DNA of 64,000 nucleotides. Source: Euglena gracilis (taxonomy: Eukaryota; Euglenida; Euglenophyceae; Euglenales). Under the pieces are notes generated by a model that saw only the letters and a program-made list of their open reading frames with translations, did no database searches and had not been told where the DNA came from. This document shows positions 52,251 through 63,095 of this stretch, one piece after another. The stretch spans positions 13,744,387 to 13,808,386 of the forward strand of contig CP154954.1 of NCBI GenBank assembly GCA_039621445.1, given 5' to 3'. Every line of letters begins with the position of its first letter. The stretch's first letter is position 1. A program made the translations under genes and the position numbers.

Positions 52251-53815
52251 TACACTATGTGAACCTGGGGAGCCACTCCCCAATTATGAATCACAGGAGG
52301 AGGACGACGACGAAGCAAGCCACAGCCATGACAGCCCCAGCCCTTACGGCCAGGGCCAGCTCCTGGCCATTGCTGGGCCAGCCCAGCCGGACCCCCAGCA
52401 GCAACAATCTTCTGGGTCAGGCTTGGCACTGACAAGCATCCTGGGACTGCTCTCTGGCATGCCCAGCCTGGTCATGCCGGAGTTTGAGCATGACACAACC
52501 AGGCAGGTCATGTGGCAATTTGCCATGCGAGGAAAGATCAAAGAAGAAGAGCAAGAAGCAGCGGAAGAAGAAGAGGAATTTGCAAGCCACGACCAGCCCC
52601 TTTTGCTAGAATGGGGGCTCTGGTTAAACCCTGGGGATTCCGGGCCGGCCCATGCGCCGGTGAGCCATGTCGGGTCTGGGCATTTCCCAGCCGGACCCGA
52701 CCATTGCTCGCTGGTGCATGCCGGGCCCGGGCACGATGGGCACCAAAGCCATGCCCCAGACCAAGCCACGCACTGGCACCTGCAGCAGCTTGCCACAGCA
52801 GGGGATTTGATGGAGGACGAGGACCAGACAGCACAGGGGGGGTTGGTGCCAGAACAGAGCGCGAAGGGGAGGCACCTCCTGCACCCCCCCCCAGAGGTTG
52901 TGGGAGGAGGCGGAGGCTCAGGCCGCTGCCTCAGTGGTTCTGGGGCAGGAGATCCAGCGGTTGGACGGTTGGGTTGGCGACCTGCAAAGTCGGCTTGCTG
53001 AAGCGGGGGCCACCACAGCTGCTTCAGTTAGTTGCCTGGAGCTGTTGGTGTCCTTGCAGTTTCAGCGGGTCACTGAAAATTTCCACGGGGTGGTGCAGCA
53101 AATAGAAAGAACCCAGGCGGGGCTGGCGTCCCAGCTGGCTGAAAATTTTCAAAATCTGCAGCAGAAGCAGATGGAAAATTTTTCTGGGGGGATGACTGCC
53201 CTGAGCGAGCTGGTGACCAACCGGCTGGGCGAAGGCCTTGGGACTGTGGCCCAACTAGACCAGAGGGTCCAGGGGCTTGAGGCCATCGTCAACCAGGGTC
53301 ACCAGCAAGCGGAAGGGCAGGGGTTCAACGAGGCGATGGCTGGGCGGGGGAAAAAAGTTGAGGAGCTGCTCATCACCTCCGTCCGGACGAGGGAGGAGGT
53401 GATGAGGAGCCAGGAGCTGACCAGCTGGCGGCAGCAGGCCCAGGCCGAGGCCCTGGACCAAAAATTAGACCAGCTGACGGGTGAACTCGGAGGGCTGCGA
53501 GAAAGAAATGCAGGGATTGCACAGGCCCGGCAAAATTTTCGAGCAGAGCTGGACGGACAGGCCACAGCCATCGCTGAACAACAAGGGACCATAGGGGATG
53601 ACATAAGGGAGCTAAGGACCAGGGCTGAGGGGCAGGGCCACAGCCTGCAGGAGCTGTGGGCCGAGGTCACCACCCACGGGCAGGTGATCCAGGCCCACAA
53701 CACCCTGCTCCTGGAGGTGGACTCAACAATAAAGGGGGCACCAAAAGAAAATGCCGAAATAAAAAATCAGCTTTTCTTTTTGGAAAAAAAAATCGAAAAT
53801 TTTGAAATTTTTTGA
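52238..53815 (+). pseudogene. Leader and coiled-coil ORF of element B
   Basis: Acidic head (FEHDTTRQVMWQFAMRGKI, EEEQEAAEEEEEF) to about 52890, then a one-base shift in a C run, then a 305-codon open coil (52898-53815) covering LELLVSLQFQRVTENF, LAENFQNLQQKQMENF, LDQKLDQLTGELGGLRER and KKIENFEIF followed by UGA. Here the coil is uninterrupted, showing that the break in A is secondary. Confidence 0.7.
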
Positions 53816-54087
53816 CCCCCGTCCAGGAGCTGCCGCAGCCACCCAGAGGAGTGGGGCCGGAGAGCGAAGACCCCCGAGGCTCCGAAGCCAGAGCGCCCCC
53901 GGCATCCACAGACCAGACACAGCACATGCCGGGGGCCCAGAGAGTGAGTGGCTCGGGTGCCGCGGGGGGCAATATGCCTCCTGGCCCCCAACATCAGCTA
54001 CTAGCCCATCCCAGTCTGTTTGGAGGCAAGGGGCCTGTGGCCCCCTAGGGGCTCTCTGCTAGCCCCAGCAGCGGGGCAGCGGAGGCA

Positions 54088-56330
54088 GTGATCCAACTTC
54101 CCGGGGAAGTGGTATCCCCGGGCCCAGCTTCTGTGACTGCAGTTTTTCCTAGTGGGTTTTCAGGTTCAGGCCCCAAGAGGGGCAGGGTCCTGTCTGCCGA
54201 AACGTCTGTGGTTTTTTCCCCTGTTCCCAGTGGTGCTCCCCCAGTGGCTTGGGATGCCGCTGTGGGGGGCCATTTTCCCAGTCTTTCACCAGTGACCGTT
54301 TTGCAAAACCCAGTTCTGCCTCAGCCGTTTTCCCTGGGTTCAGTGGGTTCAGTGGCCAGGACTCTGGTTTGTTTCCTCTGCAGGGGGGGATGCACCCCCA
54401 GCCAGCGTGGGCCCTTCGACACCAAGGCGACACCAAGGGGCAGCCAGCCCCAGGGTCCCATGGTTGCGGGGAGCAGCTTGCCCCAGGGCCCCATTGCGGC
54501 GGGGGGCAGCCAGCCCCAGGGTCCCATGGCTGCGGGGGGCAGTCCGGTCCAGGCCCCCGCTGCTGGATGCACCCCAGCTGCCCAGACACCTGGCACGTTC
54601 GGGTTCCAGGGGGTGGATTGGGAGGAAGCGGAACGCCAGATTAAGGCTCACGGATTTTTTAATTTTTTGGCCAGGTTGGGAGCCCAGGAGCAGCAACAGT
54701 CTCAGCAAAATTCACGAACGACGGGACAGTCCAGCACAGCGAAACCACAGGCAGCAGGCACATCAAATCTACAGGGCCAGGGCAGGGATCAACCTGGGAT
54801 GAAATCAGCCGAGCACCAGTGGCCCCCCCAGCCCCGTGGGTTCCCCGCAGGAGGGGAGTTCACGGGGGCAATGGAACCTTTCGCCTGGGCCCCTGAGGCT
54901 GGGGCAGCATCGTGCAACGCTGCCCCTCTGGCCTTCGGGTCCCAGGACACGGGAGCCTGGGTCCGGGCGGTCCAGGCAGCTCCGGTCCACATGGCGCCAG
55001 CAGCTCCCAGCCCAGCAGCCAGCATGTTTTTGGGGCCGCTGGCGACACTCCTCACCAAAGACCTTGTAAAACCAGAGCTGAAAGGTGATTTTCATCATTT
55101 TATAGTAAATTTTCAGCTCTATATGCAGCAGGTTTCTACGGGACAGCCAGTGGGGGAGGAATTTAAAATGCTTGTTCTGACCGGCTGCCTGGACCACAGC
55201 AGCCGGCTGGAACTCCAGCGGCGACAGGAGATGGGGGAACGGGTCAGGTTCCAAGATTTCTGGAACTGGCTGGCCCAGAAATACGGCGGTGACATCCAGG
55301 CCTCGCTGCATGAGCAGCTCAGGGCCCTCAGACCAGTCAACACGGGTAAGTTAAACCTCCCATCGTGGCGTGAATATGAAAGCCAGTTTAAATTAATTTT
55401 CTGCCGGATGGAAAACCCCTCGGAGGAGGAAGCACAGGCCCTGGTTTTACAGCAGCTCCCAGATTCCATGCGAAGGGCCATAATCAGGGAACAGACACGG
55501 AAAAATCAGGATGTACCCACAGTGCAGCTGTGGCACATCCCAGGGTTGACAGTGGAGAAGGCAGCACAACTCGCCCAGGAGGCTGTGGGTGAGGAGGAGC
55601 CGGTGACAGTCAGGGCACACCGGGATTCCTTCCTCATCAAGCCCTACAGCTGACGGGCGCTGGAGAGGCTGATGATGAGGAACGGGGCCACGCTACAGGG
55701 GGGCAATACAGTGAAAATCACCCCCCACGAAACAAAGCTGGGATTGGAAGAGGTTTTTCGACACGCTGAAAACGAGCTGCGGTGCCAGAAACGGTCTGAC
55801 AGCTATCGCCGTTCTTGGGGCGGACGGGGGGTCCCAGGCCTCCAGGAGGACCACTGGGCTGGGGGCCTCGACAATTTTTCAGGCTCTGAAGTTAAATCCC
55901 AGGAGGCCAGGCCAGCCCAGCCCCAGAAAACCGTTTCAAAGCCAGCTGAGGGGGGAGCAAAAGCAGGACCCCCCAAAGGCCCCGAGGGGCCACAGGACAG
56001 GCAATCACGGCACCGAGGCGGGTCACCTGGAAAGGGACGGGAAGGACGCAGGTCACCCAGCCCGGGGCAAAAGGGGAAGGGGTTCGGCAAGGGAGCTGGC
56101 AGGGGCGGCCCAGATTTTCGCCCAGCCAGGTCCCCAACCCCCCACCCAGCCACCAACAGGGAACAATCCCCCCGAGGAGCCCCCGGAGTGGCCCCTCGGT
56201 GGACCAGCCCTGCAGCCAGTGCGGGGCCACAGATCACTGGTCTCGGGAATGCCCAGGAAAGAAGTGTTATGAGTGCGAGAAAACGGGACATCTGGCACGA
56301 CAGTGCTGGTGTAGAAGGTGAAAGGGGAAG
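54088..56330 (+). pseudogene. Gag of element B
   Basis: Open from 54088 to 55653, longer in the Pro-rich head than A by an insert at about 54190-54400. The capsid block includes SRLELQRRQEMGERVRFQ then DFWNWLAQKYGGD (A lacks the FWN residues). A stop at 55651-55653 (PYS then UGA) replaces the A sequence YSRPAL. The frame reopens at 55672 and shifts again near 56165. The zinc knuckles read CSQCGATDHWSREC, complete with His, and CYECEKTGHLARQC. Confidence 0.8.
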
Positions 56331-56359
56331 GGGATTTCCACGCCACCACGGCGGGGGAG

Positions 56360-57356
56360 TGCCTGAAAATGCGGGGGCCAGAAGGGAGGGGACGGGGTCC
56401 CAGGGTGCCCCCAGCACGGCCCTCGGAAGGGGGGTGAAGAAAGGGTTCACGGAGAGGGTTGGGTTTTGGTCAAGGGAAGGTCCAACGGCAGACCCGTACC
56501 TGGACCTGCACGGTCCCCCCAGCCCCCCCTGACTGGGACACGAAAAGGGGCTGGGGGGGGGCCAGCAGTCCCTCTCATTCGACTCTGCCAACCCCTGGGC
56601 TGCGCTTTTCCCCAGCGAGGGCAGTCCAGGGAGGGGCTCAGGTCAGAGTTCAGGTTCGGGACAAAGGGTGAAGGGACCCAGGCCGCCCAGGGGTCTTCGG
56701 GTTCCAGCACACCCAGTCTACCGCAGGTCACAACACCAGGAAAGGAGGGGAAAAACGCAAAACAAAAAAATAAAAAAGAAAAAGACAAAACGATCTCACA
56801 GGCATCAATCAGGGAGGCAGCGAGGGAGGTCATCAACGTTCCCCAAACCATCAAGGGCACGGATGAAACCGCCCCCAGCACGGAAAGGGATTCAGGTTTT
56901 TCCATTCGCCAGGTGAGGTGCGTCAGGACCGCACCTTCCACCTCAACCCCCACACCACCCCCAGCACCACTGCCAGCCCGTTCCTCAGGGTTTGGGAGGT
57001 CGCCCTCCCGGTGGATCTCCCAGGACTACCACGTCCGGGAGGAGTACGACAGGGATGTACTCCGCCGCGTGGGGGTCCAGCCGGAGGTCGACGCCTTTTC
57101 TGCCAAAGAAAACCGCAGGTTTGTCCGCTGGTGGGGGCCAGGGAGTGGGGAAGGGGAAGATGCCTTCAAACAGGACTGGGGCAGGAAGGTTTTGTGGATC
57201 AACCCACCTTATAAAAAAACACAGAAGGTTTTCGAAAAAATCAGGAGGGATCAGGCCCATGCCATCTTGGTGACCCCCAGGTGGCCGGGGCGGCGTTGGT
57301 ATAGGGAGGCCAGTGGCTTGGCAGTGCACCAAGTCGCGTTCCCTCAGGGAACATGA
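56360..57356 (+). pseudogene. Pol N-terminus and N6-like domain of element B
   Basis: After the conserved GSA-UGA (56362-56364) the frame reads KCGGQKGGDGVPGCPQHGP and stays open to 57356. WISQDYHVREEYDRDVLRRV, DAFSAKENRRFVRWWG, then DAFKQDWGRKVLWINPPYKK: the domain that is split in A is continuous here. It ends at VAFPQGT with UGA where A has CGA (Arg). Only one copy of NPPY, as in A. Confidence 0.75.
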
Positions 57357-57452
57357 TTTTTCGGCAGAGGGGAGGAGTTGTGCCGGGGGACAAAGTGGCC
57401 CATCACAGCCTTTTTGCTGTGTGGGCACCCAGACTGATGCACGCGGGAGGAG

Positions 57453-58256
57453 GTGACACGAAAGGGGCGGGAGAAAAAAACCAGGTTTGCGACACATTTT
57501 TCAGGGCCACCCCCTGGGACTGGGGGGGCCACAGTGCAGGTCAAGCCAGCATTCCTGGGGCAGATGGGGAGAGCGGACCAGCCGAGACGGATGCAGGACC
57601 TGTTCTGCGGGACAGGTTCAGTGGGGGACGTCTACCGCAGCCTGGGTTTCCAGGTTACGTCGGTGGACGTGGACCCCAGGTGGCGGCCAGACATCTGTGT
57701 GGACGTGCTAGAATGGAATTTTAAAAAACAGTTCCAGCCTGGGGATTTTGAGGTGGTGGTGTGCAGGGTCCCCTGCACCGAGTTCAGCCTGGCCCTGACC
57801 ACCAGGGAACGAGATTTTAAATTGGCTGATCGGCTGGTGCAGCGGGCCCTGGCCATCATCCAGTACCTCCGCCCACAGCGGTGGTGGCTGGAAAACCTCT
57901 GGTACGGGTACCTGCGGACCCGCAGGTACATAGCAGGGATCCAACACGTGGACGTGGATTACTGCCAGTATGCAGACTGGGGCTACAAGAAGCCCACCGG
58001 GATATGGGGCAGCCCCCATGTCTTGGGTCTCAGGCCACGGGTGTGTGACGGCCGGACCTGCTCCAACCTGGAATGCCCGGTACCTGAAGAGGGACGGAAG
58101 GGACGGCACAAAATTCGGCTCAGCAGCAAACCCCAAAACCTGCCCAGGCACCTGAAATATCGGATCCCAGAGGCGCTCATCCGTGACCTTGCCACAGCAC
58201 CGGCACCGGAGGCCCACGCTGCCGAGTGTCCGGAGCCAGAGCGGGACCCCCAGACT
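57453..58256 (+). pseudogene. C5-cytosine methyltransferase domain of element B
   Basis: DLFCGTGSVGDVYRSLGF, VTSVDVDPRWRPD, VVCRVPCTEFS (Gly before Val-Pro-Cys changed to Arg), WWLENLWYGYL (Pro-Arg of LENPRYG changed to Leu-Trp), DYCQYADWGYKKPTGIWG. The catalytic Cys is kept, but two neighbouring changes make it doubtful that the enzyme works. A stop upstream at 57354-57356 separates it from the N6-like domain. It ends at the element border. Confidence 0.8.
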
Positions 58257-58557
58257 TAGTCTCGTCGCTCCTTGCGGTGGTGTGTTCGCACTTTTCCCTT
58301 GGGGCTCCCTTGGGTGTGCTTGGAGCCTCCAAATCCTCAAAACCTGTGAGAACAAAGCGAAAGAGACGAGTAAGCACAAAATATGCAGGGAAAGAGAGAG
58401 AGAAAGAGAGAGAATTCATCATATGCTCCAGAAATCAAAACATATGAAAATAGTGTATTCAAAAACAAAACATGTGATGCACAAGCAATGTATATGTGGC
58501 ACACAAATAACTCGCCAAAACAGCACTTGGCCCGATTCAAAATAAGAGCCTCAAACA
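58257..58557 (-). repeat. Possible 3' LTR of element D
   Basis: On the minus strand a purine-rich GTATGGGGGAGCCCAAA (58559-58575) is followed by TGTTTGAGGC, a plausible PPT and LTR start. The other end is not clear, and no partner LTR is in the window. The tract agagagagagaaagagagagag is at 58388-58412. Confidence 0.3.
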
Positions 58558-58648
58558 TTTGGGCTCCCCCATACAAAAAAAAAGGAAAATGAACCGAGCC
58601 TTCAACTTTCGGCTCACTAGGGTTTCAAAGATTTTTTCAATTCCGACA

Positions 58649-58900
58649 TCAAATCACCCCTAGATTTTTCTTCGAGCAATACCTTACCAACTCCTCACTA
58701 AACCGGTGTATAATATTCCCCACCGGCATCCAAGTTTCCTCCTCATCTTTATATCCAACCCATTTTGTGAGGAACTCCCAGGTTCCCCCCCTCTTGCGAT
58801 GATTCAGAATTTTTTCTACCTCCCACTCATCAGGCATTGCTTCTTCCTCTTTTTTGGTTCTTTTGAAACAGAACAAAGGAACCCCCTGACCAAACACTTC
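58649..58900 (-). CDS. Chromodomain of element D
   Basis: EWEVEKILNHRKRGGTWEFL then TKWVGYKDEEETWMPVGNI and FSEELVRYCSKKN: a chromodomain with the aromatic WVGY and TWMP positions. It is the C-terminal end of the D integrase and may steer insertion to modified chromatin. Confidence 0.75.
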   Translation of the reverse strand, partial: EVFGQGVPLFCFKRTKKEEEAMPDEWEVEKILNHRKRGGTWEFLTKWVGYKDEEETWMPVGNIIHRFSEELVRYCSKKNLGVI

Positions 58901-58959
58901 AGTCTTTTTGAAGTTTTTGGTGAGTGTTTGAAGTGTTTGGTTTGAAAACTTCACTCTTT

Positions 58960-60498
58960 CTACTCCTTAAGGAAACTACGGTGAGTCTTAATTTCCATCC
59001 CGGGCTTAATTTCAATGATGTAACTCCTCTCCCCCTCCCGGGCTTTGATAATCCCAGGTCCAAACCATCTGGAATCCAATTTTTCGCCGGATCCTTCGGG
59101 TCTCCTAAACCGCACTTGGGTTCCTAATTTTAAGGGCACCAACTCCCTCCTCCGTTGGTTGACCCAACTCGCTTGAACCCAATGTGTGTGGTTGAGCACC
59201 TTTGCAACTTTCTCATCCATATCCCTCATTCGGCGAAAAACACTTTGAGCGTCCTCACATTCCTTTGTTGGTTCATAGGGTATCCCCCCAATGGGTCTAT
59301 CCCTTCCGAACAAAATTTCGTAAGGACTAAAACCACTCTCCCCCTTGGTGTCATGAATACGATCCAAAACTTGGGGAAGAGCTTCCACCCAATTCTTTTT
59401 TTCCTCCAGAAACAACTTTCGGAGGACTTCCATAATTTGTTGACCGGCTCTTTCCACCCTCCCATTCGCTTGGTGGTGGTAAGCTTGGGAAAACGATTGT
59501 CTAATCCCCATGAGTGAACACATGGTTTACCACCATGTGTTGACGAAATGGCTCCCTTGGTCACTTGAAATTATTGAGGGTACTCCAAAAGGTTTCCATT
59601 GGGACTTAAGCATTTCCTTGGCCAACTTTGCACCCATTAATCCCTTATCAAAACATGGTATGGCAACAATCGAACCGGAATGTCGGTCCACACAAACAGC
59701 CATTGTGTTGTATTCCCCCCCCTCGTACAACTCCTTTGGCATTTTGAAAAGATCAATTGCCACACTTACCATGGGTGCGGGTGGTATGGGTGTTGAATCA
59801 ATGAGTCCTTTCAATGTCTCCCCCCTCGAGCTTGCTTGACACGTTGTGCAATTTTTGCTACAACTGTCTGTGAAAACTTTTGCCTTCTTTTCATCAGCCC
59901 GTGCATACCTCAAATTGACATGTCTCCACACCTTTTCCGGACATACATGTCCAAGAAATTTGTGGTTTTCAAGGATGATCATTTCTGGAAATCCCAGTGG
60001 AACGCACAACTTCTCTTCCCGAAACATTTAGCTTTTGTGCACTTTCTCCCCGTTTGGCCACTCACCATTTTCTTGCGTTGCTTGCCAAATTTCCTTCCAA
60101 ATGGGACATTCGGTATATGCAACCACCCAATCTCTCTCCCAAACTGATTTTGTTAGCCTAGGGGTTGCACTTGGAGTTGGTGCGGCCGAACCTTCTCCCG
60201 TTCCCCCCTTCGGTAACTCATTAGTTGGAAGTTTTGGGCTGGTCACCAAATTTCCTGCAGGGTCCACTCCATCCCAAAAGGTAACTCTCCTCTTACCCTT
60301 TTTCGAACTAGAAACTCCAGGCCCTTGTGAGTGAGCGTCTTCGGCGGTGTTCATTCCTCCTGGACTTTCTACACTCTCGGTACCCCTCCCTGATGCATCA
60401 TCCACAAACTTAGGTGCCACCTCTTTTCCGCTGCGGGTTACCACCCCCCTTATCCACATGTTACGAGCGTTAGGCTGATTTTTGACTTTGACCAACAA
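58960..60498 (-). pseudogene. Integrase of element D
   Basis: VVTRSGKEVAPK opens the linker. The zinc domain has NHKFLGHVCPEKVWRHV and CTTCQASSR. The core is VSVAIDLFKMPKE (first Asp kept), IISSDQGSHFVNTWW (second Asp), then after a frameshift near 59530 AYHHQANGRVERAGQQ with the Glu. A GPY-like RWFGPGIIKAREGERSY follows. It is the better model of the family active site than element A. Confidence 0.8.
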
Positions 60499-60499
60499 A

Positions 60500-61177
60500 C
60501 AATTTTTCTCATCTTCCCTTCTTCCCTTTTATCCTCGACCGAACCATGTTTACTAATGTCCCTTAGAGCTTGCGAAGCGGGGTACACCCACCGACTAAAA
60601 ATGTCGGCAATGGTGTTTTCCTTCCCCGGAATGTACCCCACTGTCAAATCGTATTTTGAGAAAATTTGGTGCCATCGTGCCCTCCTCCCCACCGGTCCAC
60701 TTGGGGTTTCGAGCACTTCTTTTGCCCATGCTTCCAAACTTTGGTGATCGGTCAACACCAAAATGGGTTGCAGACCAATCCAACTCTCCCATTTTCGGAG
60801 TGCCAAAATTATGGCATATGCCTCCAATTCCCGGGGGGTCCATTTTCTTTGCCCCTCGGTGAGTTTTCGGGACATAAATGCAACAGGCACCGTTTTTTTT
60901 TGTCCAAAACATCTTTGGGTGTGGGCGTACCGTTTCCATCTTTAAGTTGTTCCAAAGTTGCTTCTACGGCATACCCACTCGCATCTACTCTCAAAGCAAA
61001 AGGTTTATCGGGGTCCACTCTTTGAAGAATCAAACCGGAACGCAACCGTTTCTTTAATTCCTCAAATGCTTTGTGTTCAACCTCCCCGAATTCAACCCAT
61101 TTTTCGCTCCCTTTCTTGCTTTCCTCCCTAGACAGCTTTAACTTATCTTGCAAAGGTGCCGCAACTTGAGCATACAT
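60500..61177 (-). pseudogene. RT C-terminus and RNase H of element D
   Basis: QVAAPLQDKLKLSREESKKG and FEELKKRLRSGLILQRVD are the RT connection. FALRVDASGYAVEATLEQ, PVAFMSRKLTEGQRKWTPRE, LVLTDHQSLEAWAKEVLETP and VGYIPGKENTIADIFSRW are RNase H with the expected acids. A frameshift near 60900 separates two pieces. Confidence 0.8.
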
Positions 61178-61860
61178 GTGGGGGCGGCTGGCCGGCTAGC
61201 CGTCCGAGCCGTCCGGACCTCTTCAGCCGGACCAATGCTGGACGCCCAGCCTTCCGTCCGGACGAAGCATTTTTTTCGCCATCCGTCCGTCAAGCCGGAC
61301 CAATATCTGTCTTGCCAGCCGGCCGGACCAAAAAAAAGAATTCGGCGCCCCTCCCCAATCCCTTCAACGATCTTCAGGGGACTTCCACCCCTCCTCCAAC
61401 CTGGCCTCTTTTATCCACCCCAAAAACAGCAGTAAAGTCAGCTTTATTGCCGATTTGCGCTGGGCGAACGCATTCTCCAACCCTCCACCATTGCACCTCC
61501 CCTCCCTTCCCCAAATCTCCCACACCATTTCCAAATTCCCCCCCGGCACACAGTGGGCTGCCACCATCGACCTCACTAATTTCTTTTGGAGTCTCGAACT
61601 CCCTCCTGCCGCCAAGCACGCCTTCCGCACCTCCTCCTTCTACTTCCCCTGCCTTCCCTTCGGCTGGAACATGTCCCCCATACTAGCCCAACTAACCCTT
61701 CAAAACCTTATCAAGCAGGCTGTGTCTCCTCCCTCCCTTCGAAATACACCAACGGAACACACTTCTTCATCTTCACCTACTATGACGACATTCTCGCCAA
61801 ATTGCTTTTTTCACCAGCCGTCCGTCCGTCCGTCCGTCCGCCCCCCACCGTCTTAGCACG
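61176..61860 (+). mobile_element. Foreign reverse transcriptase fragment inside element D
   Basis: Opposite orientation to D. IADLRWANAF (about 61450), TIDLTNFFWSLELPP (first Asp, about 61566-61610), FRTSSFYFPCLPFGWNMSPI, then after a frame change FIFTYYDDILA (YYDD, about 61773-61795). The LPFGWNMSP wording differs from the gypsy RTs in this window and suggests a DIRS-like or other YR-type retroelement. CCGT repeats (ccgtccgtccgtccg) flank it at about 61256-61325 and 61818-61842. No termini are recognised. Confidence 0.55.
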
Positions 61861-61861
61861 G

Positions 61862-62110
61862 CTACTCCGTGCAAGGCACACTTGCCGTTATGACTTGAAA
61901 ATATCCACGGGGGTATTTTCGATAATTCCACTCCAGAATATCCGTAACGAGGGTTGGGTGAAATTTTGGGTTCATATCCAAAGATACCACCTGGTACCCG
62001 TTTTCCTCCAAACACCTCCCAACAGACCCTTTTCCCGAAAACAAATACAATGCCTTGGGAACTTTCCAACTTCCCACACCTTTGATGGATGCTCTTTCGC
62101 TCAAACAACC
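61862..62110 (-). pseudogene. C5-cytosine methyltransferase domain of element D (N-half)
   Basis: ALYLFSGKGSVGRCLEENGY (SAM loop with Ser-Gly-Lys in place of Cys-Gly-Thr), VVSLDMNPKFHPTLVTDILE, then FQVITASVPCTE with the catalytic Pro-Cys, where the frame ends at the foreign RT insert. It is the most diverged of the four copies, closer to general phage-type C5 enzymes in the DMNPKF stretch. Confidence 0.7.
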
Positions 62111-62485
62111 ATAATAATTGTTGAGCCTGGGCCGTTTACTCTCCTGGCTTGCACACGTGGTCCACGGTTTGCCCTTCCTCGACACGGGCTGCCATTGGCA
62201 ACTCAAAGCCTCAAGGCTCAAGGCCACTTGTCTTCTCGAGTTGGCTGTCGAGGATGACCTCGTTGAAATCATTGAATTGACACCGTTGCTCGTCTTCGAT
62301 ATTGCACTCTTCATTGCCTGATTTCGAACCTGAGGTGAAGGGACTGGAAGACAAAGACACACATTCTCCACCACGGTAATACCATGCCCCCTCCCGATAG
62401 TGTCCCCTCCCCGATAGTGTCCCATACCCCTTGCTTTTTGCCTTGCCCATGCCCACCTTGTGGTGGAGCCGGATATGGGACACTA

Positions 62486-62917
62486 TCAGGAGGTGGGAAT
62501 GGTATTCTCCATGTGAAGATGTGGTTGGGTTATGCAAAATACTTTGGGTGTTTTCGATGCCCGAGGATGTAAACCCCTCAAAAACATGACCCCGGCGTCC
62601 CTAATGACTAATAGGGTGAGCCACCGCTGGCGTTGGGTTATTGTTATCGCCCTTCCCCCCTTTGGCACCGAAATTCTGGTCAAATCCTTTGCCCCTCCCC
62701 CTTCCCTTACCACCGTTACCCTTGTACCCCTGTTGACCACCCCCAGGGGGTGTTCCCCCCGCGTCCCCCCCCCGCGTCCCCCCCCCGCGTCCCCTCCCGC
62801 GTCCCGGATTTTGGCCAGGCAAGTTTTTTGGTCGACCAAAGGAAAATTACACACAAATTTGGGTGACGCCGAAGAAAACGTGTGGGGGCAGTTGGGCCAC
62901 GGATCCCCCCCGCGACC

Positions 62918-62954
<37 letters not shown>

Positions 62955-63095
62955 TCCCCCCCCCCCGCGTCCCGAACCACCCCACCCCATACCATTGGGA
63001 GTTGTTTGCCCCATATCCCTGGGAATTATTCCCCCCTTTCCATTGGCTGCCATTGACATACGGCTGAAAATTGTTTCTGTTCCACGGGGCTTGTC
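62486..63095 (-). pseudogene. Gly/Arg-rich region of element D Gag
   Basis: GRGRGRGGGTRGGDAGG-type repeats, encoded by long C runs on the + strand (62745-62800 and 62905-62960), then Asn/Gly-rich NGSQWKGGNNSQGYG. A Gly/Arg basic tail replaces the zinc knuckle of A, as in element C. I see no CX2CX4HX4C here. Confidence 0.5.

Larger units (their letters stand above)
51566..58256 (+). mobile_element. Ty3/gypsy element B, A-family copy truncated after the C5 domain
   Basis: LTR 51566-52234, PBS 52235-52250, coil, Gag, N6-like domain and C5 domain, all collinear with 36636-43190 of element A. Similarity stops at about 58256, inside the linker between C5 domain and protease, and unrelated sequence leads into element D. 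Frameshifts and stop codons are more numerous than in A. Several stops stand where A has CGA or CCGG, as expected from deamination at CpG. No 3' LTR is present, so insertion age cannot be read from LTRs. Confidence 0.88.
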
